A stretch of 39,016 bases of DNA from an uncultured Clostridia bacterium (GCA_947594065.1 CANQDX010000012.1:1-39016); one strand, 5' to 3'. Positions 20,401 through 28,173 are shown, counted from the first letter of the stretch. Translations and numbers: made by a program. Notes: generated by a model not told the origin, from the sequence alone.

Positions 20401-21172
20401 ATAATCCACTAAATAGGTTTCTTGCAGCATCTGCAGTTGGTAATTCTCCTGGTCTTAATTTTTTATAAATTTCAATTAATGCTTCATCTTGAGTTTTGAT
20501 TGTATCTTTTGCAAGAGTTGCTTTTATTTTTTCTTCTTCTCCAAATAATTCTACTATTTGCTCATCTGTAACTAAGCCAATTGCTCTTAATAATGCAGTT
20601 ACAGGTATTTTTCTTGTTCTGTCAACTCTGGCATAAAATACATCATTTGCATCTGTTTCATATTCTAGCCACGCACCGCGTATTGGCATAACAGTTGAAG
20701 TAAATAATTTTTTTCCTGTTTTGTCGTATGTAAAAGCATAGTAACATCCTGGTGAACGTACTAACTGACTTACTACAACTCTTTCTGCACCATTAATGAC
20801 AAAAGTTCCCGTGTCAGTCATTAATGGAAAATCGCCTAAATAGATTTCTTGCTCTTTAATTTCTCCTGTTTCTTTGTTAATTAATCTTACTTTTACGTGT
20901 AATCTTGTTGCATAAGTTGCATCTCTTTCTTTTGCCTCTTCTAGAGAATATTTTGTTGTATCCTCCATATAGTAATCAAAAAATTCAAGTATTAGATTGC
21001 CAGAATAGTCTACTATAGGTGAAATATCTTTTAAAACTTCGCCTAAACCTTCTTTTACGAACCAATCATAAGAATCTTTTTGAACCTTGATAAGATTTGG
21101 CATTTCAATGCTATCTTCTGTTTTTGCGAACGTTTTACGTACGCATTTTTCGTGTTTGATATCTTTTACCAA
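17438..21172 (-). CDS. rpoB: RNA polymerase beta subunit
   Basis: The beta subunit forms half of the polymerase active cleft. The rifampicin pocket reads [16 protein letters not shown] then [13 protein letters not shown], wild type at the usual resistance positions. [17 protein letters not shown] and the C-terminal [18 protein letters not shown] are present. The last roughly 80 residues are a Glu/Asp-rich tail, as in several clostridial RpoB proteins. The longest frame opens at a GTG (21179-21181), but this GTG is within the Shine-Dalgarno-like AGGGGTGA; a TTG at 21170-21172, 5 nt after it, is the better start and gives 1244 residues. No rplL precedes it. Confidence 0.97.
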   Translation of the reverse strand: MVKDIKHEKCVRKTFAKTEDSIEMPNLIKVQKDSYDWFVKEGLGEVLKDISPIVDYSGNLILEFFDYYMEDTTKYSLEEAKERDATYATRLHVKVRLINKETGEIKEQEIYLGDFPLMTDTGTFVINGAERVVVSQLVRSPGCYYAFTYDKTGKKLFTSTVMPIRGAWLEYETDANDVFYARVDRTRKIPVTALLRAIGLVTDEQIVELFGEEEKIKATLAKDTIKTQDEALIEIYKKLRPGELPTADAARNLFSGLLFDPRRYDLAKVGRYKYNQKLCLATRITNQIAYSDIINPETGEVLVEKDSTITAETAKQIQNAGINIVDVKVNDKKVRVIGNGTVDIHSVLDIDFKDVVIKENVNYEVLKNIIENTDKKDLLKVIVERMEELLPKHITNEDIIASINYLLNLDHGLGKVDDIDHLGNRRVRCVGELLQNQFRIGLTRLERVVRERMTIQDLDVVTPQTLINTKPITSSIREFFGSSQLSQFMDQTNPLSELTHKRRISALGPGGLTRERAGFEVRDVHFTHYGRLCPIESPEGPNIGLISAISSFAIINEYGFIETPYRKVDKKTHKLTDIVEYMPANVEENYVIAKASEPVDKNGKFINKKIKVRIADEIAEVPPEDVDYIDVSPQQLVSVGAAMIPFLEHDDAHRALMGANMQRQAVPLLKTESPIVGTGMEYRAAKDSGIMVIADEDGTIEKVTGDEIILKTKKGLKTYKLRKFKRTNGGTCINQRPIVVKGEKVKAGDVIADGPSTDKGEMALGKNVLIAFATWEGYNYEDAVLISERLVKDDVYTSIHIEEYDCECRDTKLGPEEITRDIPNVGEDSLKDLDENGIIRIGAEVRPGDILVGKVTPKGETELTAEERLLRAIFGEKAREVRDTSLRVPHGEAGTIVDIKIFTRDNSEELGPGVNQVIRCYIAQKRKISVGDKMSGRHGNKGVVSRILPEEDMPFLPDGTPVDVVLNPLGVPSRMNLGQVLEVHLGAAARELGWKIATPVFDGATEAEICELLEKVGRRPDGKIDLYDGRTGEKFDKPVTVGVMYMLKLHHLVDDKIHARSTGPYSLVTQQPLGGKAQFGGQRFGEMEVWALEAYGAAHTLQEILTVKSDDVVGRVKTYEAIVKGENIPEPGVPESFKVLIKELQSLGLDVKLYSEDNKELELKENIEDGIDFNLEKEKLSLDEENVIENDELEGGYIEEDLEDTDELFDTDDLLDDEDNEDLYDSDLAVDNLEDEEDLSEEDK

Positions 21173-21181
21173 ACTAATCAC

Positions 21182-21460
21182 CCCTGTTTTTAAAATTAGC
21201 AGGTAGTAAATTTATTTCATAAAAGTCCTTCTTAATTGATAAGGTTTTTAAATAGTCTTTCGGTCCCTGCCAATATTTCCGTAGGACTATTCACACTTTC
21301 TTATCATTAATTCCTCTTTTACAAAATGTTTTAAAAGGCAACAAAAAAGTAGGCTGATAAACTAGCATTTTTATCAACTTACTTAATTTTATGTTATATT
21401 TAAAAAACTCTTTGCGCAACTATAAGTTTTTTAATTTTAATCACCCTTCTCTTATACAAT
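21182..21460 (-). promoter_or_regulatory. Structured leader of rpoBC with attenuator-like hairpin
   Basis: The predicted transcript runs about 290 nt before rpoB without an obvious coding gene. In transcript order it holds an A/T-flanked hairpin (plus 21402-21432), a terminator-like hairpin (21348-21383), then a structured part with AATAGTC / GACTATT and TTAATGATAAG / CTTATCAATTAA pairings plus a possible long-range GGCAGG / CCTGC pairing (about 21200-21310). The complexity and the U-run suggest control of rpoBC by premature termination. Similarity to the L10(L12) leader class is possible but not established. Confidence 0.6.
21343..21383 (-). terminator. Terminator-like hairpin within the rpoB leader
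   Basis: On the minus strand AGTAAGTTGATAAA pairs with TTTATCAGCCTACT over 14 positions with one mismatch and one G-U, around an 8-nt loop, followed by six T. It lies about 80 nt into the leader and about 170 nt before rpoB, so it would stop transcription before rpoB unless bypassed. Confidence 0.65.
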
Positions 21461-21466
21461 GGCAAT

Positions 21467-21495
21467 ATTATATTATTTTTTAAAGGGCTTGTCAA
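21467..21495 (-). promoter_or_regulatory. Consensus promoter of rpoBC
   Basis: On the minus strand TTGACA (21490-21495) and TATAAT (21467-21472) are separated by exactly 17 bp, a perfect sigma-A consensus. Confidence 0.9.
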
Positions 21496-21738
21496 TACTT
21501 TTTAGCAAATTTTTTATGAAAATTGAAGTGTCCGTAAGAATTATATTAAAGTTTAGTTTTAATATAGAAGAAATATTAAAAAGATATTAAAATTAATCTT
21601 ATTAATCTCGATGAAATAGAAGACAAAGGTTATTTTTTATGATATAGTAATAAATATCAATAATAAGATTAAACTTTTATGAAAAAATGGTTATATTCCT
21701 TTTGATATAATTATCTTAAAAAATATAGGAGGTGTAAT

Positions 21739-22246
21739 ATGCCAAATTTATATATTATAACAGGTCCTGCTGGTGTTGGAAAAAGTACAATTTCAAAAAA
21801 AATTGCAGAATCAAAAAGTAAATCAGTTTTAATAGAGGGTGATGATATTTATCATCAGGTTGTTGGAGGATATGTTCAAGCTTGGAAAGATGGAAATCAT
21901 CTTGAAACTTTTTGGAAAGTATGCATAAATATAATTAAAATATATTTAGAAGATGGATACGATGTAGTATTTAATTACATTGTAACACCTCCCCCCATTA
22001 AAGCAATTGTATAATCAATTTAATAATTATACTATAAGGTTTGTTGTATTATTAGTAGATGAAAATACTTTACTTTTAAGAGATAAAGAAAGGCCAGAGG
22101 ATTGTCAAATGCAAGAACGCTGCATTGCTTTATTAAATAGTTTTAAGAATAATAATTACAATAAAGAAAACATATTAGACACCTCTAATTTATCAATTAA
22201 TGAAACAGTTAATATAATTGAAACTAATAATAGATTTGTTTTATAG
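21739..22246 (+). pseudogene. P-loop kinase-like protein, interrupted by a frameshift in a C6 tract
   Basis: The first part (21739-22014) encodes 91 residues with Walker A GPAGVGKST at 9-17 and the EGDDIYHQ segment typical of small P-loop kinases related to zeta toxin, AAA_33 and antibiotic phosphotransferases. It stops shortly after a run of six C at 21991-21996. Removing one C joins it smoothly to the second frame (KQLYNQFNNYTIRFVV...LLRDKERPEDCQM), which runs to 22246 and holds the lid-like arginines, giving about 169 residues. A strong AGGAGGTG precedes the ATG. It may be a true pseudogene, a phase-variable gene switched off, or a sequencing error. The substrate is unknown. It is divergent from rpoB and begins the accessory region. 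Confidence 0.75.
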
Positions 22247-22420
22247 GAGTTTTTTAAGGATGCAGATAGAACTTACTCTTACTTTTTGAATTTTACATTG
22301 ACTTGTAAGAAAACAAGCAAAAGTGTTGCGTCAAAAACATCAAAATCTTTACGTGATAGTAGAACTTCAAAGACTATAAAGGTAACTTAAACATACACAT
22401 AAGAAAAAAATTAACAAAAG
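22247..22420. other. Short gene-free stretch between the kinase remnant and the methyltransferase
   Basis: About 170 bp without a convincing reading frame. It could hold decayed sequence; only the terminator that follows is recognisable. Confidence 0.4.
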
Positions 22421-22445
22421 AGCAGACTTTATTAAAAAGTCTGCT
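22421..22445 (-). terminator. Terminator of the D12 methyltransferase gene
   Basis: AGCAGACTTT (22421-22430) pairs with AAAGTCTGCT (22436-22445), followed on the minus strand by a T-rich run. It lies 5 nt after the methyltransferase stop codon. Confidence 0.85.
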
Positions 22446-22450
22446 TAATA

Positions 22451-23491
22451 TTAACATTTTTTTAAACAATGTATATATTCTATAGTACTATCTTTTAAAT
22501 AATCTCTATTGCTATCTGCTTTAAACCTTTTATAATTTTTTTCGTATACCTTATATTCACCATATTTTGACATTATTTCTTTTATTCTATTCAATGGAAT
22601 AATTCCTTCATCATTATAACTTAAAAATATATATTTAAATTTAGCTTTTTCTATTATATCTTCAAGAACTGTTTCAACTTCTTTTTTTATACAATATTTA
22701 GATCGTTTTTTAGTTTCTTCTCTTACTCCAGCTTTTCCCTTAATTAATGGATTATCATACAACGCAATAGTTTCTAACATGTGATAATTTGTATCATATT
22801 TCCTTGTATTATATGGTGGATCCATATATAAAACATCTCCCGAAATTTTATTTATTAATAAATTTGCGTCTTCGTTTGTTACAAAATATTTTTTTTCTTT
22901 ATCATTAGTTAATATTTCTAAAGGTTTTATTTCCATTGTTTTTTGGGCTGATTTTTTTATGTCTTTTAAAAAAGCCTCATATACAGAAGCAGTATTTGCT
23001 ACTTTATCTGCAGCTTCTAATAAGCACGTAATTAAATAATAATATTCATTTTCTTTTATTAATTTATTATTCTTCCATTCTTCTATTTTATTTCTTACTG
23101 AGTCAATTTTTATAGCATTTTCTTCAGTAAAGTATTTTCTTTCATACTCTTGGTTTTGAGTACCACTTATAGTATAATTTTGAAATATAAATCCCTTTTT
23201 ATCATTTAACTTATTTAAATATTCAAATACACTTTGTATTCCTTTATCTTTCAATTTATTAAAAGTTATTTTTTCATTATTTTCTATAAAATGTTTTGCA
23301 TATACAAAACTATAATATTCTATATCATTTGAAATAATATTGTATCCCTTATTTTTAAAATATTTTCCTACACTTGAAGTTCCAGCAAATATATCACAAA
23401 ATGTAACGTCATTATCAGATATTTCTGCAAAATCTTGTATTGTATTATCAATATAGCTAAGTATAGACATCTTTGATCCTATATAATTCAT
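22451..23491 (-). CDS. D12-class DNA adenine N6-methyltransferase
   Basis: The 346-residue protein belongs to the Dam/D12 (alpha-class) DNA methyltransferases that transfer a methyl group from SAM to adenine N6. The N-terminal NYIGSK and CDIFAGTSSVGKYF form the SAM site (motif X and motif I, about 2-45), and DPPYN at 224-228 is catalytic motif IV. The target recognition region lies between them and after. It has its own promoter and terminator and is 200 bp from the next nuclease gene on the same strand, so it probably protects the chromosome from one or both of the nucleases encoded at 23692-25426. The recognition site cannot be read from the sequence. Confidence 0.9.
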   Translation of the reverse strand: MNYIGSKMSILSYIDNTIQDFAEISDNDVTFCDIFAGTSSVGKYFKNKGYNIISNDIEYYSFVYAKHFIENNEKITFNKLKDKGIQSVFEYLNKLNDKKGFIFQNYTISGTQNQEYERKYFTEENAIKIDSVRNKIEEWKNNKLIKENEYYYLITCLLEAADKVANTASVYEAFLKDIKKSAQKTMEIKPLEILTNDKEKKYFVTNEDANLLINKISGDVLYMDPPYNTRKYDTNYHMLETIALYDNPLIKGKAGVREETKKRSKYCIKKEVETVLEDIIEKAKFKYIFLSYNDEGIIPLNRIKEIMSKYGEYKVYEKNYKRFKADSNRDYLKDSTIEYIHCLKKC

Positions 23492-23517
23492 TTCAATGCC
23501 CCTTTCAACGTAAATAC

Positions 23518-23545
23518 ATTATAACATTATATATTTTTTTCTCAA
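23518..23545 (-). promoter_or_regulatory. Promoter of the D12 methyltransferase gene
   Basis: On the minus strand TTGAGA (23540-23545) and TATAAT (23518-23523) are 16 bp apart, and AAAGGGG lies before the ATG. Confidence 0.7.
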
Positions 23546-23691
23546 TTTTTACTTAAATTTTTTTATAATCTTTATTTATAATATTGGAAATATTTATAAA
23601 AAGAGTGAATGGATTCATTTAAATACTTACATAAACTTGTTAATGATAAAAACAGGCTATATATTAAAATCAGTTGTTGTGAAGAATTTAG

Positions 23692-24318
23692 TTACTTTTT
23701 TATTAAATGTTTTCTAAATTCTATTGGATCGTACCAAAAACAACCTATACATCCTTCTTCATTTCCAATATGATTTTCATCTCCAGCATAAAACGACATA
23801 GGATATCCTATTTTTTTAGCATCAAATCTTTTTTTAGTTCTTCTACACTCTTTACAAAACTGTCTTTTAGCGTCATTAGCTGCTTTGCTTAACGGTTGAA
23901 AATCTTCTAACTTTTGAGTTTTTATATCCATAGCGCCATCATTTTTCCAACCGTTTTTGTGATCTATCTCTGGATTAGAGGTATATAAAATCACGCATCT
24001 TTTATTCTTATAATAATTTTTTATATCGCTTCTTATTGTTTGATTTCCAATTCTGTCTTTTTCTTCCTTATATCCATTTAGTCTTATTCTATCTACACCA
24101 TTTCCTGAAGTAATTGACTTATCAAATTCAATATAATAATATTTTGCAATTGTGGATTCCTTTCTACACCAATCTGCTCCATTTTGAAACATTAAACTTG
24201 CATATTCTCCAACGAACTCATCTTTTGACACCCATCTACTTTTACCATTTTCGTTTGGGTTTGCTAATTTTATAAATAAATATGGTTTTGTTCCTTGTCT
24301 AAATTTTGGTTTATTCAT
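23692..24318 (-). CDS. HNH-type zinc-binding endonuclease, probably a restriction enzyme
   Basis: This 208-residue protein has a beta-beta-alpha metal nuclease signature: NPEIDHKNG with Asp119-His120, Asn148 in SKAANDAKRQ, and two CxxC pairs (155/158 and 190/193) that should bind a structural zinc. Small HNH restriction enzymes of this layout exist in several Type II systems. The N-terminal half (1-100) is not recognised and may read DNA. It overlaps the upstream nuclease gene by 8 nt, so the two are translationally coupled. Restriction activity is inferred from the fold and the neighbouring methyltransferase. Confidence 0.72.
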   Translation of the reverse strand: MNKPKFRQGTKPYLFIKLANPNENGKSRWVSKDEFVGEYASLMFQNGADWCRKESTIAKYYYIEFDKSITSGNGVDRIRLNGYKEEKDRIGNQTIRSDIKNYYKNKRCVILYTSNPEIDHKNGWKNDGAMDIKTQKLEDFQPLSKAANDAKRQFCKECRRTKKRFDAKKIGYPMSFYAGDENHIGNEEGCIGCFWYDPIEFRKHLIKK

Positions 24319-25426
24319 CTACTTTTACCTCATCAAAAAAAATATTATTATCTTTTATTTCATATTTAATATATTTTATAGGATTTATTGCCAATTGTTC
24401 TGATGTGCAAGTTAAATAATTTCTAATTGATTTATACATTTCTTTAGTTCTATTTAATGGTTTTTGTGCAACTATAATTTGATTTATAATAACCTTTTTA
24501 TTGTATGTTGGGACTATATAATCTTTAATCCATTCAATATATTTTTGCAATTGGTATTTAATATATTCTTTAGGTTGCCCCGCTTTTAATTCACATATGG
24601 ATATATTAGCTTCTTTTTCATTTTCTTGAACAAAGCAAATATCAATACTTTGCATTCCAACACCACAAGAAACTTCATTTCCTATCCAAGTAATTTTATC
24701 TCTACTTACTTTTAAGCAATCTATATCGAATAAATTTTGTAAAATATATGCTTGTAGGTGAGCTTCTTTTCTTTTATATAAAAATCTATCTTTTATATCC
24801 AAAGATTCTTTTTTACCTGTATATTTGTATTCTTTGTCTGATGCAATAATTCTAGTATTAGTTGCATCATAATCAAAATTATTTGTATTTATATATTCAT
24901 TACTATTTTTTTCTGCTAATTTTTTCATTATTTGATCATATTCATAATTAGTAATCATAGTACAACCTCTATTGCCTTTTAGCTTTCTATATATTAAACT
25001 CCAACACATTTGACTTGGATGTGTAATTCCATCTAAAGAGTCTAAACATTCTCGTTCTGTAATCCCTTTTGAATATACTTTATCTGGAATAAGTTGTACC
25101 CTAAAAATAAGATTTTTATGTAATCCTTCTTTATATAAGAAGTTATCATTGCATAAAAATGGTTCTTCTGCTACTTTAAAACTTCCAAAAAACATTCCTT
25201 CATGATCTTTACCTTGCTGTAAATAGAAAAGAACAGAATCTCCTTTTTTCACCCTTGAAATATCAGCAATCATTGAAATAAGTAATGTTTCCGTACGTTT
25301 TCCTTCTAATTCAATATTGTTATTTCTTAAGAATTCTCCTTTATATTCTCTTGCTCCTGTTCCTGCAAATTTATATTTTAAATGAAACGGTATAGTGTTT
25401 TCATTAACTATGAATATATGTGCCAT
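24311..25426 (-). CDS. EVE/PUA-like domain fused to a PD-(D/E)XK nuclease
   Basis: The 371 residues show two parts. Residues 1-165 have a PUA-superfamily look, with VKKGDSVLFYLQ (59-70) then GMFFGSFKV (77-85), as in EVE or YTH-like domains that can bind modified bases. Residues 215-330 resemble a PD-(D/E)XK nuclease: Glu222, Asp262 in QSIDICF and Glu279-Leu-Lys281 in ICELKAG, followed by a helix. It sits 2 nt after the small regulator and overlaps the HNH gene. It could be a Type II restriction enzyme or a modification-sensing nuclease; the sequence does not decide which. No named system is assigned. Confidence 0.68.
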   Translation of the reverse strand: MAHIFIVNENTIPFHLKYKFAGTGAREYKGEFLRNNNIELEGKRTETLLISMIADISRVKKGDSVLFYLQQGKDHEGMFFGSFKVAEEPFLCNDNFLYKEGLHKNLIFRVQLIPDKVYSKGITERECLDSLDGITHPSQMCWSLIYRKLKGNRGCTMITNYEYDQIMKKLAEKNSNEYINTNNFDYDATNTRIIASDKEYKYTGKKESLDIKDRFLYKRKEAHLQAYILQNLFDIDCLKVSRDKITWIGNEVSCGVGMQSIDICFVQENEKEANISICELKAGQPKEYIKYQLQKYIEWIKDYIVPTYNKKVIINQIIVAQKPLNRTKEMYKSIRNYLTCTSEQLAINPIKYIKYEIKDNNIFFDEVKVDE

Positions 25427-25428
25427 TT

Positions 25429-25668
25429 TTAAACCTCCTCAAAAAACTTATCAATTCTCACATCTAAAATTATTGATATTTTATATAATGTAATTAGAGA
25501 TATATTATTTCTATCATTTACTGATTCTATTCTTTTCAAATGATTTACTGAAACGTCTAATTTTTCTGCCAAATCAATAATTCTTACATTTTTTTGTTTC
25601 CTATATTTCTTAATATTTTGACATATTACATATTTAATATTAGGATTATATTTTTCATATTCTTCCAT
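25429..25668 (-). CDS. XRE-type transcriptional regulator (controller-like protein)
   Basis: The 79-residue protein is almost wholly a Cro/C1-type helix-turn-helix domain: IKKYRKQKNVRIIDLAEKLD, then VNHLKRIES and TLYKISIILDVRIDKFF. Size and place, first gene in a nuclease operon, match the C proteins of restriction-modification systems that time nuclease expression after methylation. A candidate operator covers the -35 of its own promoter. The ATG is preceded by GGAGG. Confidence 0.85.
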   Translation of the reverse strand: MEEYEKYNPNIKYVICQNIKKYRKQKNVRIIDLAEKLDVSVNHLKRIESVNDRNNISLITLYKISIILDVRIDKFFEEV

Positions 25669-25692
25669 ATATTTAGCCCCTCCAAAAAAATT

Positions 25693-25736
25693 ATAATATA
25701 AACCAAAAAATTTTTAAGCAACCTTTCGTGCCTAAA
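25693..25736 (-). promoter_or_regulatory. Promoter and palindromic operator of the regulator-nuclease operon
   Basis: TTGCTT (minus strand; plus 25716-25721) and TATTAT (25693-25698) are 17 bp apart. TTTAAGCA (25713-25720) and TGCCTAAA (25729-25736) form an 8-bp imperfect dyad over the -35, a good place for controller binding. A wider repeat, TATAAACC / GGTTTATA, brackets the promoter. Confidence 0.6.
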
Positions 25737-26257
25737 TGTTCGGTTTATAATTAATATATTACATTTCTATATTATCATATTTAAATAAAAATTTATCTAT
25801 TTAATAAAAAATTTTAAATCCTTAACTTATATGACTTTAGTCAATTAATAAATATCCGCCCGTAAAACAGGCGGTATTTATTCATCCCTATAAAGGTTTA
25901 TTACTTGGCAGCACCCACAGAAAAACTCTTTTTTATATGCCAATTGCATTTATCATTCTTACTAACTCGTAAGCAGGTAATTATATTCTTTTAAGCTTCT
26001 TTTATATTGTACTTTATCTTCAATTTCTTGCTCTTGTATATATTTCTTTTAAATGGACTTTCCTTTAGGTAAAGACTTATAAACTGATTGTTGAAGCAAA
26101 TTTAGAGCTTATGGCCTTCGGGTTATGAGCGCTTGATAAGTGATTTTGAGAAATTTTGTTAACTTGAGTTTTTGTTAGTTTAAATAGGGTTAGAACAAAT
26201 TGGTGCAATTATGAATTTGGTTAAATTAGGTCATTTTTTGCAATAATTGTCCCCAAT
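25737..26257. other. Gene-free stretch with strong hairpins, possible IS200/IS605-type remnant or small RNA
   Basis: About 520 bp hold no convincing gene. Two structures stand out. AATAAATA-T-CCGCC (25847-25860) pairs with GGCGGTATTTATT (25870-25882), as in the subterminal hairpins of IS200/IS605-like elements; a short TGACTTTAGTCA palindrome precedes it. At 26107-26130 GCTTATGGCC and GGTTATGAGC close a UUCG tetraloop over ten pairs, three of them G-U. No transposase is present. A decayed element or a noncoding RNA is possible. Confidence 0.4.
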
Positions 26258-26296
26258 TTGTTCCCAAAAATTTTAATAAAAATGGAGGTTAAAAGA

Positions 26297-26599
26297 ATGA
26301 AAATTAATGATATTTTTAATGATGAAGAAAGTAAAAATTTATTAGAAAAATGGTTAGAATTTAGAGAGGAAGATTTATGTCATCTAACCTGTGATGAAGA
26401 TAGAAAACATCATATTTATTTTGAAGAAATTAGTGAAAAAATTTTGAAATGTATTCCTAAAGGAAATAGAATATATGTACAAAAACAGTTGCAGTTACTT
26501 GATAAAAATTTTATGGATTATATTACATATTGGAATGCAAAGTATTATAGAAATGGGTTGAGAGATGGCGTTGAATTAATTATTAATTTAAAATTATAG
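26297..26599 (+). CDS. Small conserved-looking acidic protein, function unknown
   Basis: The 100-residue product is charged and helical, with a histidine/cysteine-containing stretch (EDLCHLTCDEDRKHH) and a C-terminal YYRNGLRDGVELI. Similar small proteins occur in clostridial accessory regions, but no function is known to me. The frame is open from a TTG at 26258, but GGAGG at 26284-26288 sits 8 nt before the ATG at 26297, which is the preferred start. It is the only plus-strand gene among the defence genes and converges on a bidirectional terminator. Confidence 0.65.
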   Translation: MKINDIFNDEESKNLLEKWLEFREEDLCHLTCDEDRKHHIYFEEISEKILKCIPKGNRIYVQKQLQLLDKNFMDYITYWNAKYYRNGLRDGVELIINLKL

Positions 26600-26677
26600 T
26601 TTAAAAAGTATAGAAAAATTTCTGTAAAATCTATCCATAACAAAATAAAAATATCAGGCATATACTTTTTCATAAGC

Positions 26678-26716
26678 AAAAATAGAGTTGAAAACTAAAA
26701 ATTCAACTCTATTTTT
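26678..26716. terminator. Bidirectional terminator between the small plus-strand gene and the HEPN gene
   Basis: A 15-bp perfect stem, AAAAATAGAGTTGAA (26678-26692) against TTCAACTCTATTTTT (26702-26716), with a 9-nt loop and terminal T-runs on both strands. Confidence 0.88.
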
Positions 26717-26717
26717 A

Positions 26718-27257
26718 TCATATTAAAGATTTAAAATCAACTCTACCATCTAATTCTATTAGCCTCTCACATATAGCATTATAATATTCCAATAGTAGTT
26801 CTATCGTTTCTTCAGATAATTCATCGTATTCATTTAACTTTTTCTTTAATACATCTATATTTTCTATATCAAATAGCTTATGTACCATATCATTTCTATT
26901 TTTGTTTAATTTTTCTAGACATTCTATCAAAATTTCTCTATTGTACTCTTTTATTGTAAGCTGTTTAAAATATTCTATTAATTTACCAAAGGTGCATTTT
27001 GTTAGTTGTAAATTAAATTCTATAGAAGTAGGCCAAATTTCTGCTTTTAAATATCCTATACTACATATTATGACTTCTTTTAAAAGTTGCTCTGCTATTT
27101 GATTAAAAATAAGCATTCCACCTATTTTTTGCGATATTTCTTCTGAATCTTTACTTTCTTTTGCTATATTAAATAAAAATCGTTTTCTTTCTATTTTACT
27201 TTCTTTTTCCCACTCTCGATTTATCATATATTCGATTACTTCATCATTTTCCTCCAT
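26718..27257 (-). CDS. HEPN-type helical protein, putative ribonuclease
   Basis: The 179 residues are mostly alpha helical and contain RNDMVH at 121-126, fitting the R-x4-6-H catalytic motif of HEPN RNases found in toxins and abortive-infection proteins. A preceding helix (GGMLIFNQIAEQLLKEVI, 46-63) would form the core of the bundle. The gene overlaps the upstream 309-residue gene by 14 nt and ends at a strong terminator, so the pair is cotranscribed. The motif is seen; RNase activity and a defence role are inferred. It could also be a structural HEPN without catalysis. Confidence 0.6.
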   Translation of the reverse strand: MEENDEVIEYMINREWEKESKIERKRFLFNIAKESKDSEEISQKIGGMLIFNQIAEQLLKEVIICSIGYLKAEIWPTSIEFNLQLTKCTFGKLIEYFKQLTIKEYNREILIECLEKLNKNRNDMVHKLFDIENIDVLKKKLNEYDELSEETIELLLEYYNAICERLIELDGRVDFKSLI

Positions 27258-28173
27258 AATCTATAATCTCCTTATTATATATTTTTATTATTTCATTTAA
27301 TTTTTCTAATTGCTTTTTAGTAAAATATTTTTTCAAATAATATTCTAAAAATTTATTAAGTTCCGATTTTTGAATATTCCCATTTTCTAATAATTCTGTA
27401 CTCTCTTTAGTATAGTATATAATTAATTCTCTTTCTTTTTCTGTTCTAATTCGAAATAGTTTGTCTGGCTCTCCAATAATCTTCTCACTAAAATTCTTTA
27501 TTTCTTCTATTTTGTTTTCATTTTTTAATAAAATATTTATCAAGTTAAAAGTAATAATTGTGTAAATAATACAAGTTTCATTTTGTAACTCTTCTAAACT
27601 TAATTTGGTACAAACAGCATCTATATACATTAATATAATAGGATAAATTAAAAATGTTATCAAGCAATAATTTAAAATATCTTTTATATTATTATTTTTT
27701 TGTGCTAGATATACAAACTCATTGACTTTTGTAGCATGTGCATATCTACACAAAGTTTTATATATATATGTTAAAATTCCTTCTTCCAAAATATTTTCAA
27801 AAATATTCTCTCTTTCTACAATTGAAAAATATCTATTTATATTATTTCCTATATATCTTCTAACTTTATCCATTCCGTCTTTATCTACTTTTTTAAATAT
27901 TTTGTTATAAGATTCATATATTTCTTTGTTATCTTCCAAAACTATTGCTTTTAGTGTCATTTCATATGCATTTCTTAAGCAAGGCAAAGCAACATTTATC
28001 TTTCCTTTTTCCATTAGTTGTAAAATATTAATAATTAATTCACCCGATGCACAAAGATTATTACTACATGAATTTTGTAAATTACTGTTTTCTAAAATTT
28101 TTAGTATATTCTTTAATTGCTTTATGTACATTTTATTGCATATATAGATAAATTCTTTTAATTGTTCCATCAT
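27244..28173 (-). CDS. All-helical protein of unknown function, partner of the HEPN gene
   Basis: The 309 residues are predicted helical, with ALPCLRNAYEMTLKAIVL (62-79) and LCRYAHATKV (141-150), a pattern recalling DUF5677 or AbiV-like proteins that also have HEPN-like folds. The spacing Arg143-x2-His146 does not meet the usual R-x4-6-H rule. Hydrophobic stretches near 165-220 might be buried helices or membrane segments. It begins with two ATG codons in a row after AGGAG, behind a hairpin that follows the Fic gene. The overlap with the next gene suggests a two-protein unit, either a toxin with its control protein or a heteromeric effector. Confidence 0.5.
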   Translation of the reverse strand: MMEQLKEFIYICNKMYIKQLKNILKILENSNLQNSCSNNLCASGELIINILQLMEKGKINVALPCLRNAYEMTLKAIVLEDNKEIYESYNKIFKKVDKDGMDKVRRYIGNNINRYFSIVERENIFENILEEGILTYIYKTLCRYAHATKVNEFVYLAQKNNNIKDILNYCLITFLIYPIILMYIDAVCTKLSLEELQNETCIIYTIITFNLINILLKNENKIEEIKNFSEKIIGEPDKLFRIRTEKERELIIYYTKESTELLENGNIQKSELNKFLEYYLKKYFTKKQLEKLNEIIKIYNKEIIDYGGK

